Source: Prorocentrum cordatum (taxonomy: Eukaryota > Sar > Dinophyceae > Prorocentrales > Prorocentraceae). Taken from it: DNA of 64,000 nt. The notes under the pieces were generated by a model. That model was not told the origin of the DNA, made no database searches, and was given only the letters and a program-made list of their open reading frames with translations. Position 1 is the first letter of the stretch; the number at the start of each line of letters is the position of its first letter. Shown here in pieces: positions 22,091 to 32,945 of the stretch. Position numbers and translations under genes: made by a program. The DNA lies in assembly GCA_963575745.1 (NCBI GenBank), contig CAUYUJ010002069.1, positions 451,951 through 515,950 on the forward strand, written 5' to 3'.

Positions 22091-22179
22091 AGTTTAAGGT
22101 GCCGCCGAGGTCGTTCCAAGACGGCCCAAGAGGCTCCCAAGAAGGCCAGGCTGCTCAAGGGAGCCCGAAGACGGCCCGA

Positions 22180-22500
22180 GAGCCTCCCGGGTCCAAACGT
22201 GGAAAACGCATGGTTCTGGAAAGCGGGCGGTCCGAACGGGGAAAACATTCAAGTCGGACAGCGGACGATCCAAACGGTGAAAACGCATAGTTCTGAAGGG
22301 CTGGCGACCCAAGCTGTGAATTTTCATGGTTTCTGCACTCCCTGTGACAGTTCCGAGCACAGATGGACGGTCCAAGTTGGGAAAATGCGTTGTTGGGACA
22401 GCGGGCGGTCCAAACGTGGAAAACACTTGGTTCTCGAAAGCGGGCGGTGCAAACGGGGAGATCACGACATTCCGACAGCAGACCGTCCAAACAGTCCGAT
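22180..22500. repeat. ~45-bp tandem repeat
   Basis: Seven or so copies of a unit with GCGGTCCAAACGTGGAAAAC and GCATGGTTCTGGAAAGCGG. Two clusters (22190-22310 and 22365-22500) are separated by a diverged part. Confidence 0.75.
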
Positions 22501-22974
22501 AGCTCCCGCGCGATTGCCGAAATGGCGATTCCGCTAGGGACATCCTTAAGCGCATGATCAATCTCCAACATCGCATGTTCCAACTTGTGTTTTTGCATCG
22601 CCTTGAAATCGCTCTTGAAGGGCCTCAAGGCGGCTCAAGAGGGCCCGAAGACATCCCGAGAGTATTTCCAGACAGCCGAAGAGGGTTCCAAGACTCCCAT
22701 TGAATTCGACAGGACGAGGGGAAGAGAGGCCGTAAGAGGAGAAAGAACGGACAATCCAACGATCTCGGGCCATCACAAAGTGAGATGCGGTTTCCGTCCT
22801 GGTGCCCAGCAGGTCTGATATGGTCTGATGGCCTTCGGTCCGTCCCGCCACCCTGGCTGGACTGCGAGCGAGAGCGCACGTGGCTTTGCTCGCTGGGCAC
22901 CGACAGTGAGTGGGGAGGGTGGGTACATCACGCGATTGGTTACGCCCGAGCTGGCTGAGTCGAAATCGCGGGCG
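22501..22974. other. No gene recognised
   Basis: Contains one lone copy of the 21.2 kb repeat unit and some AAGAGGGCCCGAAGAC-type repeats. No exon-like frame. Confidence 0.4.
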
Positions 22975-23170
22975 GCAAAGAGAGTGGTGATGACTAGAGG
23001 GGGGTGGATATCATGCCGTGGGCCATGATATTTCCTCAGATTTCATGGCATCTCTTCTTACTTCATTACGGCCCTGGCCCCCCCCTGGGCCGCGCACACG
23101 CCGCTGGCCATGATTTGCGCCCCCCTCTCTTGGACGCCCCCCTCCTGGCCGCCCCCGACGAAAGGAGGTC
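22975..23170 (+). repeat. Dispersed repeat G, copy 1
   Basis: Reads GTGATGACTAGAGGGGGGTG, then ATGATATTTCC, TTTCATGGCATCTCTTCTTA, GGGCCGCGCACACGCCG and TTGGACGCCCCCCTC. A closely similar direct copy is at 60740-60925. Confidence 0.85.
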
Positions 23171-23334
23171 ACACAAATGGTTTGCCGTGCTGGTCCGCCG
23201 TGGTCGTCGGCCCACATGGGGGTCTGGGAGCACGTTTTGGAGTCCTGCCGGCTCTTGGGAAGGGGCCCCCCGACCGACCGACCCGTGGAGCTGCTTGGAG
23301 GCCTCTTGGAGGCCGTTCGGCAGCTTCTCGGAAG

Positions 23335-23475
23335 CCTCCTCCTCCTCCTCCTCCTCCTGCTCCTCCTCCTCCTCCTCCTGCTCTCCTGCTCTCCTACTCT
23401 CCTGCTCCTCCTCCTCCTCCTCCTCCTCCTCCTCCTCCTCCTCCTCCTCCTCCTCTCTCCCTCCTCGTCCTCCTC
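23335..23475. repeat. (TCC)n microsatellite
   Basis: About 140 bases of CTC/TCC triplets with a few CTG and CTA variants; 23800-23895 is a second, weaker C/T-rich stretch. Confidence 0.95.
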
Positions 23476-23904
23476 GTCCTCAGTAGAGAGTGGCAGCCCC
23501 CCCCCACCTTGGACAACAAAACCCTACCCCCCTGGGTTCAGAGAGGCTTGCCCCACCAGGCCCCCCCTCAACAACATTCCCTCGGGTTGTTTGTTCCTCT
23601 CGTTGTTGGGGAGTTGTCCCCCCTGGACCCCCCCCCAAAGAAACCCTTCAGGCCTTTTCTGGGTGGGTTTAGGTCAGGTTTCCCCCCTGGAACTGCCCCA
23701 CCCACCCCCCTTCCGGAAGGTTTTTGGAAGGGCTATGTTTTTCCTCCCAAGAACCATCCCAAAGCCGATTCAGTTAGGTTTTTCCCAACCATCCTGTGGT
23801 GTTGGGTCCTCGTTTTGAAGAGACGGTCCCCGCGTTCCTCTTCTCCTCTCCTCATCCTCCCCCTCCTCCCCCTCCTCCCCTCCCTCCTCCTTCTTCCATG
23901 CGTT

Positions 23905-25195
23905 TCACCCACCCAGCACAACGATTCGTGTCCCCATAGGGAGCTCCACCGAAGCCCCCAGTGGGACCGCCCGCATGCGTCCGCCACCACCCAGCACAGC
24001 CCTTGCTCCCTGCGTTTCACCCATCCAGTACAGCGCTTCGTGGCACCATAGGGAGCTCCACCGAAGGTCCCAGTGGCACCGCCCGCATGCGTCCGCCACC
24101 ACCCAACACGGTCCTTGCTCCCTGCGCTTCACCCACCCAGTACAGCGCTTCGTGGCCCCATAAGGGGGCTCCACCGAAGGTCCCAGTGGCACCGCCTGCA
24201 TGCGTCCGCCACCACCCAGCACAGCCCTTGCCCCCTGCGTTTCACCCACCCAGTACAGCGCTTCGTGGCCCCATAGGGAGCTCCACCGAAGGTCCCAGTG
24301 GCACCGCCCGCATGCGTCCGCCACCACCCAGCACAGCCCTTGCTCCCTGCGTTTCACCCATCTGGTACAGCGTTTCGTGGCCCCATAGGGAGCTCCATAA
24401 GGTCCCAGTGGCACCGGCCGCATGCGTCCGCCACCACCCAGCACAGCTCTTGTTCCTTGCGTTTCACCCACCCAGTACAGCGTTTCGTGGCCCCATAAAG
24501 GGGGGTTCCACCGGAGGTCCCAATGGCACCGCCCGCATGAGTCCGCCACCACCCAGCACGGCCCGTGCTCCCTGCGTTTCACCCACCCAGTACAGCGCTT
24601 CGTCCCATAGGGAGCTCCACCGAAGGTCCCAGTGGCACCGCCAGCATGCGTCCGCCACCACCCAGCACAGCACTTGCTCCCTACGTTTCACCCACCCAGT
24701 ACAGCGCTTCGTGGCCCCATAGGGAGCTCCACCGAGGGTCCCAGCGGCACCGCCCGCATGCGTCCGCCACCACCCAGTACAGCCATTGCTCCACCCAGTG
24801 CAGCGCTTCGTGGCCCCATAAAGGGGGCTCCACGGAAAGTCCCAGTGGCACCGCCCGCATGCGTCCGCCACCACCCAGCACAGCACTTGCTCCCTGCGTT
24901 TCACCCACCCGGTACAGCGTTTCGTGGCCCCATATAGGGAGCTCCACGGAAGGTCCCAGTGGCACCGCCCGCATGCGTCCGCCACCACCCAGCACAGCCC
25001 TTGCTCCCTGCGTTTCACCCACCCAGTACAGCGCTTCGTGGCCCCATAGGGAGCGCCACCGAAGGTCCCACTGGCACCGCCCGCATGCGTCCGCCACCAC
25101 CCACCACAGCCCGTGCTCCCTGCGTTTCACCCACCCAGTACAGCGCTTCGTGGCCCCATAGTGAGCTCCACCGAAGGTCTCAGTGGCTCCCCACC
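23905..25195. repeat. 112-bp tandem array, 11 copies
   Basis: Units run TTTCACCCACCCAGTACAGC, GCTTCGTGGCCCCATAGGGA, GCTCCACCGAAGGTCCCAGT, GGCACCGCCCGCATGCGTCC, GCCACCACCCAGCACAG. GCATGCGTCC starts near 23973, 24085, 24198, 24310 and so on to about 25081. Some units carry an extra AAGGGGG, and units near 24405 and 24780 are shortened. 112 is not a multiple of three, so each frame runs through three repeat phases; the frames on both strands are artefacts. Confidence 0.95.
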
Positions 25196-25699
25196 AGATC
25201 CCCCCCAAACACTTCGTCAGAAGGCTTTTGGGAAAGTGTAGGGAGCCCCCCCCGGACGAAACCGCCGCAACACCCCAAAAACCTACTTGAGGGTTGAAGG
25301 GGGGTTTGTGGAAGGGTCCCAGGGCGAGCCTTTTTCAATTTCCCCAAAGGAACTCTCAGGAAGGTTTCGGGGTGGTCCGGGGCGGAGAATGTCCCGAAAC
25401 CTCATCCAAAATAAACCCTAAGGGTTTTTTTGTTTGGGGGGCCGGATGGGAAGCTCAGCGAGAAACCTCCAAAAGGGATTTTGTTTTTGGTCAAGTGGGG
25501 TTTTCCGAAATTGGGACTTTAGAAGCCCAGCGAGGAAATTTCCTTCGACCCCCCATGAAAAAAAAAACAGCCCAGATGGGGGGGGTCTTGGCGGAGGTTC
25601 TAGGTATTTCGTGTTTCTTGTGTTTTGGATGATGTGTTTTTGTTGCTGTGATTTCTTCCCATGTAGTTTGTTCTAAGTTTTATAAGAGCGGTGCCGCGT
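25196..25699. other. No gene recognised
   Basis: G-rich, with many CCCAAAAACC/GGGTTTTTTTG stretches. Nothing coding was recognised. Confidence 0.4.
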
Positions 25700-26030
25700 T
25701 TAAGCGAGTCATGGTGGCAGAACGTCCGCGGGTCAGCAGGTGCGCACATCGGCGGGTCAGTAGGTCGGCTTCGGTCGTTCAGTAGGTCAGCAAGTCAGTC
25801 ACCAGGTCAGATAGCTCAGTAGGTCCATAAGGCAGTAAGCCGGCAGGTCAGGAGGCCAATCAGGCAGCACCCCAGTACGCAAGTAGGTCAGTAGGGCAGT
25901 GGGTTGGTTAGTGAGTTGATCAGTGAGTTAATAGTAGGCCAGTCGACTGGTAGGCAAGTAGGTTAATATGTGAGTCAATCCGTGGGTCAGTCGTTCAGTA
26001 AGCCGGCGGGGCGCAGTTCGGGTTCGGGCG
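25700..26030. repeat. Imperfect GTCAGTAG(G/C)-type short tandem repeat
   Basis: About 300 bases of variants of GGTCAGTAGGTCAGCAA, each 8-13 bases. Followed by a CTC/CAT-rich stretch to 26165. Confidence 0.75.
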
Positions 26031-26229
26031 CGGGGGTGAGGCGCTCCTCACCATCCTCACCCTCACTCCACATCCTCCTCACTCTCATCATCGCCCTCAT
26101 CGTCATTATCGTTCCTCGCCGTCGTTCCTATTCCTCCTCTCCGTCCTCCTTCGTATCTTCTCCTTAGAGATATATTCTCTCAGTCGCACCAGAGGCATCT
26201 CGCATTAGGCTGAGTCGCAAACTCGGATC

Positions 26230-26690
26230 TTGCAGCTTGAAATGTACAACAGCTTCGCGGATTGAGGGCGGGCCGTTTTCAAACTGTGGTTCTTGCCTTA
26301 GCGCTGCGCACATTCGTCTTAGAGGCTTGCAGCAGTTTCATGGATGGCGGGTCGTTGAAAAAAAATGCTCTCGCGTTGGCGCCGCGCACGTTCGTCTCAC
26401 ACGTTTGCAGCAAAAGTTTTGTGGATGGAGGGTGGGACGTCTTCAAAATGTGGTGTTCGCGGTAGCGCCGCGCGCATTTGTGTAGACGTTGGCAGCAGCT
26501 GCACGGATGGAGGGCGGGTCTGATTCAACATGTGGCTCTCGCTTTAGCGCCGCGCGCATTCGTGTTAAAAGTTCGCAGCTGATTCGCCGATGGAGGGTGG
26601 GTGTTTTTTCAACATGTGGCTTTCGCGTTAGCGCCGCTCACATTCGTTTGAACAAATTGCAACAGATTCAAGGCTTCGTGTGGTTGAAGT
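26230..26690 (+). repeat. ~80-bp satellite S, plus orientation, 5-6 copies
   Basis: Units: GCGCCGCGCACATTCGTCT, then GTTTGCAGCAG, then TGGATGGAGGGCGGGTCGTT, then TCAAAATGTGGTTCTCGC. GCGCCGCGC-type starts are at about 26299, 26378, 26466, 26548 and 26630. The same family occurs in minus orientation at 61640-62290. Confidence 0.8.
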
Positions 26691-28214
26691 CACAGGGCTG
26701 GCGTTCTGTCACGATTCAGGGTTGCCAGAACGCAGCAGTTGCGTTGATTCACTGCGTTGTAGTGCCAGGAACGATGTGCTGGTACGATTTCGGATTGTCG
26801 AGACGAGCAGTTACGTTGATTCTCGGCTCTGACGTCCCAGGCATTGTGTGTTGGCACACTGGAGGATTCTCAAACGGTTGTCTTCCAATTGGGCGTTTCT
26901 AGTAATGAGCATTCATTATTGTGGGGACCTGTGAAGAGGGAACTTGGAGCGGGGGGGTTATTACAACATCGCTGACGCATCTTGGGTCTACACTGGTCGT
27001 CCTCCTCCCCCTCCCCTTCCCCATCCTCGCTCCCCCCGCGCCCCCACCCGTGGGCGAGGCTCTCCCGCAGTCTGGCCATCCTCTGCACTCCCCCGCTCGT
27101 TTGCCGCCTATCTCGCGTGGCGTCACGGGTGGGACAATTCCCGAAATCGCGCAGTGCAAGACGGGCCGAGAACCGACAGAGCAACCGCCACAAGAGCACA
27201 GCTGAAACTACTGTTCGCGCGTCCCTTGTGGGCCTTCTCGGGGTCTTCCGAGCTCGGGGCCCCAAGCGGGGCCAAAGATCCAGGTAACAGCTCAAGGGGG
27301 CTTGTTGGGCACTTCTGGGCCCCTCAGGAAGCCATATTGGACTTCCTTAGAGCCATGTTAGGGCCCTCCAAGACGGTCTTCGAGGGCTCCGAGACGGCCC
27401 AAGAGGGCCCGAACAAAATCTCAAGATCGGGCTGGACGAAAGGGGGAGATAGGGAAAGGGGGGGGCGGAATTTGATACCTGCTGCTGGTCTGACACGCCG
27501 AGCAGCGTAGCTACGCTTGCTCCCCCCCGAGCGCCGATTCTCCCTGTGTCTCCCCATCCCTCTCCTCTCTAGCCGCCTTCCTTCGCGCTTCCGCCCGAGC
27601 ATGATTGTCGTGCGAACTCTGTGGTTCCAGAGCGTGCGCAGAACCGAGCGAGCCTCGAAACGCGCGGTCCGGGGCGGCACTGTTCAGGCAGGCGCTTTTG
27701 GCCGTCTGGCGCAAGGGAGTCGGGTGAGGCGGTCTGGAACTCGATCACGGCGCTGTCGATCCGAACGCGTGTGCTTGGAGGCGCGGCGCGGGCGTTGTGT
27801 GCGAACGTGATATCACGAAGATGAGTTCCCCGCGCGTTTCGCAGCTCCCAGTAGGTTTAACGGCCCTCCTGAGCGATGCGTCGGGGCGTCGGGGGAATCG
27901 GCGTAAAAGGGGGGAGTTGTTAATGGCTCAGGGCGTGCAGCGCGGGCAAAGGCATCAGCTCGACGTCTGGGGCACGAGCAGGCGCGACGCTTGCTGCGCC
28001 CAGCTGTGCGTTGTCTTTGATCAGCGGGTGGCCTGCGATCAACGACAGCGCCCAGACGGGCGCAGCAAACTTGCTAAGAGAACCAGCTACAGCAGCTGAT
28101 TCCGGGCTGTTTTTTGTTTTCATCTATGAGAATCTCCGCGCTGCTACGTCGAGGCGTCCGTCGAGGAACACTGGCTGCGCGCAGTTGGGCCTGGCGCCGG
28201 ACTACATGCGCGAA
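26691..28214. other. No gene recognised
   Basis: 26700-26860 has two or three weak copies of a GATTC...GTTGC...GTGCCAGGAACGATG unit related to 63160-63310. 27230-27430 has GGCCCAAGAGGGCC-type repeats. The remainder has overlapping open frames without domains. Confidence 0.4.
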
Positions 28215-28345
28215 GCTAGCTCGGCGCAAACCAGCTCCATGCAGCTAGTTTCGCGCCGAACTAGCTGCTTGGAGCTAGTTTGGCGAGAAGCTAGCTGCAT
28301 GTAGCTGGTGTCCCACCGGATCAGCTCCATATACCTGGTTGAGTG
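28215..28345. repeat. AGCTAGTT/AACTAGCT-rich short repeat
   Basis: About five units of ~27 bases built on AGCTCCATGCAGCTAGTTTC and its near reverse complement, so the stretch is partly palindromic. Confidence 0.7.
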
Positions 28346-29219
28346 CACGGGGGGAGGGGGAAGAGACGGAGGAGGTAGGACGAGCGGGTTGGGGATGGGG
28401 TGAATGTTTCTTCCCGCGTTTTGGGGAACGCACCCCTGCTGAGTCGTGTCACGCACGCGTGCAGCCTTCGTGATTGCGCGCGTCCTTGTGCGCGCGCGCG
28501 CGTGCGAGTGCCTCGCGCGCGCTGCCCGTTCAGCGCGTTGAGCGCGCATGGATCGATCTTGCGTTCATAGATGCGTGGGCAAACGCACGGCCATAGTGGA
28601 ACGCGCGGGCAGGGCACCACACGCATCTACATTCTGGCAAGCACGTGTGCTCCCAGCGCAATTCCAGGCATGCGAACACAGGCCGAGGGCACGCGATCTG
28701 AGTACAGGAGTCGCCACACCAGTGCTACCATTAGCTGGGAAGTGAGCACCCACCTCATGTTAGCAAATCCCCAACCCTGCCCTTTACTATCCCCCTTCTC
28801 GCCCGTCCCGACAAGAGCGGCCAGCCCCCTTGGCCCGACACCTGGTTTCTGGGACCTTGTTGGACCCTCCCTGGGCCACCTTGGGGCCCACCGTGGCCTG
28901 CTTCGAAGGGCACCGACAGGGCCCGAGACGGCCGCACCGCCCGACACCCGGCTCTCGAGACCCTGCTGGGCTCCTGGAGGCCCCTGCAGGCCCTCACGCG
29001 GCCCCTGCGGGGCCCTGCGGGACGGCCTCGGAGGGCCGCGAGACGGCCGCACCGGAGCCGATGAGTTTGCCTCTGGGGGCACTGGCAGGAGACGGAGGGC
29101 GAGCTCCCAGCATCGACCTCGTCCTGGTCCTCTTCGGCCCTCCTCGTCCCGCTCCTCCTCCTCGCCCTTGTCCCTGCGTGCCCTCGGCCCACTCCCACCC
29201 CTTATTTTTGGTTATCCCA
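28346..29219. other. No gene recognised
   Basis: 28470-28540 is rich in GCGCGC. 28840-29050 is GGCCC/GGGCC-rich repeat sequence. A 710-base plus frame opens at 28830, but only its last part looks exon-like (see 29220). Confidence 0.4.
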
Positions 29220-29514
29220 GTCTCCCCGACCTCAGACAAGTCATACGACAACGTAGGCAAATCGGCATTGTCCGAAGCCTTTCGTATCGCCTGGGTGGCA
29301 TGCTGCTACATCCCACCACTGATTCTTCTGAAATGCACCACCCAGCGTCAAGATCACCTTAATCGAGCGGACGTGTCAGTTGCAGACTTTGCAATGTGTT
29401 TCGACCCAAAGTGGCACTTAGATGTTACATGGGCGCTGCGCAAATCGTTCGGCAAGCCCCTCGCCGTGCGCTTGGGCGCACAGCTTGGCCGCAAACTACT
29501 TCGTGGCTCACCAG
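29220..29514 (+). CDS. Possible exon of an unknown host gene
   Basis: The frame reads AFRIAWVACCYIPPLILL, then HLNRADVSVADFAMCFD, then WALRKSFGKPLAVRLG, with a mixed composition unlike the repeats around it. It ends at CACCAG before GTATGC (29515), a strong donor match. A TIR element (family C) starts 55 bases further on, as in the intron before the membrane-protein exon at 38.77 kb. The left edge is unknown and I know no homologous family; it could equally be a chance frame. Confidence 0.25.
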
Positions 29515-29569
29515 GTATGCAGTGTTGGTGTCATCCCTGATGTTGTTCATGGTCAGAGAAGGAAGCGAC

Positions 29570-29672
29570 ACCGATATCACTACCCCACCCTCGTCGCCAC
29601 GGCTGGATTCGCCTCGACATCTTGGTCAGAACGCAATCCGGGATAGGTCCAGGGAGTAGCGGCATCGGTATA
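29570..29672 (+). mobile_element. Short TIR element family C, copy 1
   Basis: ACACCGATATCAC at the left and GGCATCGGTAT at the right. The core reads CGTCGCCACGGCTGGATTCG, TTGGTCAGAACGCA, AGGTCCAGGGAGTAGCGG. Copies 2 and 3 are at 38287-38413 and 38631-38744. Confidence 0.7.
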
Positions 29673-30109
29673 GTTTGGTCCCCATCTCGGGGTTCTCGGG
29701 GCATTGTTTGGAACGGATTCTCAGCCGTGTTCACCGGTCCGTGCACGGCGCGTTTTGGGGGGCCTGTCTTGGGGGGTTTGGGCATCGTCTTGAGATGATC
29801 ATGGGGACCATTCGAGCCGTCTTGGACCGAAAAGGCGTGCCCAGTAAAGTCCACACAAGAAGCTGAAGTAAGGTGTTTGGTCGATGTGGGCCTTTTGGTC
29901 TTGAACCAGCCCCCTGGGCCCGACGACCCCCGAAAACGGGCCCGCGGGCTCCTGCTGCAGCCGCGCACTGCCCTGTTCGGCCTCGCGCTGGCACTGCTCG
30001 CTGTGGTCCCTTGCCTCGAATGCTCTCGGGGTTTTGGAGCGCTCCCGTGGGCCTCCTCCCCCCCTTCCACCTCCACCTCCTCCTCCACCTCCTCCTCCCC
30101 CCCTTCCTC
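29673..30109. other. No gene recognised; ends in a TCC-rich stretch
   Basis: Mixed sequence, then 30050-30115 is CCTCC-rich and abuts the start of recognisable retroelement coding sequence. Confidence 0.4.
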
Positions 30110-32790
30110 CTCCTCCGAGAAGGTAGAGAAAGGGAGAAGGGCGCATGTCGTCGAGAAAATATGGGAGGCCTACCAGCAGCGCAACTTCGCAGAGATGCAC
30201 CGACTACGAATCCAGCACCAGCGGAACGGACGAGGCCCCAAAAAGAGGTACTACCGATCCCCAAAAACAAACTGGGCCACGGCGTACTCGCTAGAATAAC
30301 TTAGTCGATCGGCACTAGATGGGGGGCTTGCGGCGATACCGATCGACCGAGCTCACGAGCGAGACCAGCATCGCGAATACACGGCCGCATCAGTAGACAG
30401 ACTACCCATAGACACGGAACTAGAAGAACAGGTCGCCGACGACAAAAGGGCTATGCTACGCTATTGCCAACGAGCTTGCAAACGGCGGGCATGGCCAGCT
30501 TGGGGTATCCCGACCGAACTCGTATGGCTCATGCTAGACCCTATGCTACATATTCACAACCCGACCCAATTATCCGACCAGCTAGAAGAGCATATCACAG
30601 TAGCAGCAGAGAGGAGAAAGGACGAGGAGGACCTAGCCCACTACACTACATAGGGAAAGTTCAAGAAGGGCAGGGAGCTGTTGCAGAAGTGCGGATGGAC
30701 TACGAGCAGTGAACTGGGGAGGGGGGCCATGCAGCAAAGCGAGTGTCACGAAAATGCGTGGGCACAACGATCCTACGGGGTGGGCAGGGGTATTTACGCA
30801 GGAATAGGAACCACCAAGATCAGCGCTGGACTACGAGTGCCAGGACTACTTACATGAGTTCTTCACCCAGTGCCGCAGTTGCCAGACCACCCCACTAGAT
30901 TGGCACCGCTCGCAGGCATTCTCCGCAGAGAAAAAACAACAATAAACCAGGCATCCTTGGCAAACGACTACTACACGTCTACGACGCTTTCGGCATGGCC
31001 GGGCACTCGGGCATCTACCAACGCGGGCCACCGCCCGACCACCCACCGTGGGCCCAAGGCGGTTGACCGCACAGATGCCGAGAAAACATCATACTCTGCG
31101 TGCAAGCTGCCCAATGGCGAGCAGCACAGGGCGGGGTCAGCAAAGTAACAACCAACTACGACGGCACCAACGCATTTGCGGCCACCAACAGGGCGCTCCT
31201 ACGGGCGGTTGCGTTCAAAAACGCCCACGAGCGCGACGAGCGCTTTGCGATGGCGGCCGTCGACCGCTCCACCTTCAGCTTCGAAACAGCAGATGGACGA
31301 ATCGAGGCCGAGAGCACCACATGCGCCCAAATGGGCTTGACACTCTGCCCCGGACAATAATTCAACGACGCCTACAACATCTACGTAAGTCAGTGGTGTG
31401 TTACCGAAAGAAACGACCCAAACCAATGGCTGCACGACGCAGACGACCCAGTTAGGGGAAAAACTCACGGCATCGGCCTCAACACGTTCATGGACGACAT
31501 CACACACGTACTGGCCGTCCCACAACAAGCGAGTGCGACTCAGATCGAGGAGCAACTAAACGACACCCCCGACCGCCTGTCAGCAACGCTGCAGAGGGGG
31601 GTGGGGCCTCAACCACAGCGAGACCAACCGCGCACTCTACATCACCAGTCAAGGAAGCTATGGCACGACCCGAAAATTCCGACGAAACACCGCGCTCAAA
31701 GGCCTAGCACTACGAGAGATGAGGGCGCTTGGCCCTTACCTCCCAGCGGGCCAGGGCATCGCGGGCGAGATCGCTAGGCGTTTCGCCGCAGTGCGCGTCG
31801 CCTGGCGACAGTGCGGCACCTTCTGGACCAGCGAGGCGCCCAGACAAATCAAACGACTGATGGTCATGGCCTTCGTCATAGGCGCAGCGCGCAGCGGCCT
31901 GACAGCCTTCGTCGTCACCACGACCCATACTAACGCCATTGACAGCACGCTGGGCAAGTATCTACGCACACTGGCATGCGGGGCGATGTCTTGGGCACGA
32001 GAGGACGGAACTACACGATGCAACAACGTCCGACAGGTATTTCTTTACTGGAGAATGGAACGTACAAGTGTGTCTCTTATGGTGCGAAGATTGAGGCGGC
32101 ACCAAAGTTGGGCCCGATGCCCCGAGGAGCATGGATCAGCACTAGCGGCAGTGTTCGGATCGCCCCGGCTCGACGTTTCACGATGCATTCAGAGATTAAC
32201 AGCTATGAGCTGGACCGGACCAGACTCTACCCCCTGGGCACAACAATTTGCGACAGATGCGCAGACGTTGGCACGGGCGGGCGAGGGGATGGGATGGCAC
32301 GAGAGCAGGGATTCGGACATCGCCAGTTTCGAGGAGGGAAGTGTGGAACAAAATCTCGGGTTGCAAACTGACCCCAGGGCCTTGTGCAGCTTTGAGAGAA
32401 ACTGGGATGTTCTGAATTGGCGGGAGGAGGAACTGGTGGATGGACAGTGTGTGGGGGGAGGGCTTTAGTGCTACCTTGCTGGTGTGCCCACGTTGCGACA
32501 GATGCAGAGGGGATCGAGACTACTTGCGGACGACGCTCCCCTACCTACGCGGCCCTAGCGCGCCGCCGACGGGAAGCCTGCAATATGCGACCCGTGGTGG
32601 CATCAGTCGTAAATGCAACCAGTGCCCATGGTGCAAAAGTACATTTGTTGGCCGCAAGACAACTATCGACCTTGCTACTAGATCGGCCCACTACAACAGC
32701 ATCTGTCACCAGGACCATTCGAAGTGGGACCGCCCCGTCCAGGAGCCAAGAACGTTAACGCGCCCTATATGTAACCACCTTGCTGAAGAC
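30110..32790 (+). pseudogene. Decayed non-LTR retroelement ORF2: reverse transcriptase with FMDD box, C2H2-like tail
   Basis: The first part is the linker between endonuclease and RT (VEKIWEAYQQRNFAEMHRL, then MLRYCQRACKRRAWPAWGIP). The RT follows: LHVYDAFGMAGHSGIYQRG (about 30970), YDGTNAFAATNRALL (motif A, 31155-31200), MGLTLCPGQ then FNDAYNIY (motif B region, 31330-31385), and NTFMDDITHVL (motif C, 31480-31510, FMDD in place of YADD). A thumb-like region runs to about 32030, and a CPWCKSTF finger lies near 32620-32660. It is broken by a TAA at 31358-31360 and by frame changes at G6 runs 31596-31601 and 32453-32458, with further shifts before 31100. No endonuclease was found upstream. Different family from the 52-60 kb element. 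Confidence 0.75.
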
Positions 32791-32945
32791 CTCGAGGCCT
32801 TCCACGCGCCCGCACGGGTGCACCTGGCGGGGCCCGATCAGATCCGCGAGGCGAAGGGGGCAGCAGCGCGCAGCGCTCGGCGGCGAAGAGATGCCAGCGG
32901 ACTGGCGCGTCATCGCCACCAGGCGCCCGCCTCCGCAGGAGGCCC

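Noticed and set aside
23905-25195. Possible CRISPR array
   Set aside because: Units are 112 bp of continuous tandem repeat with no unique spacers, in a eukaryotic context with no cas genes.
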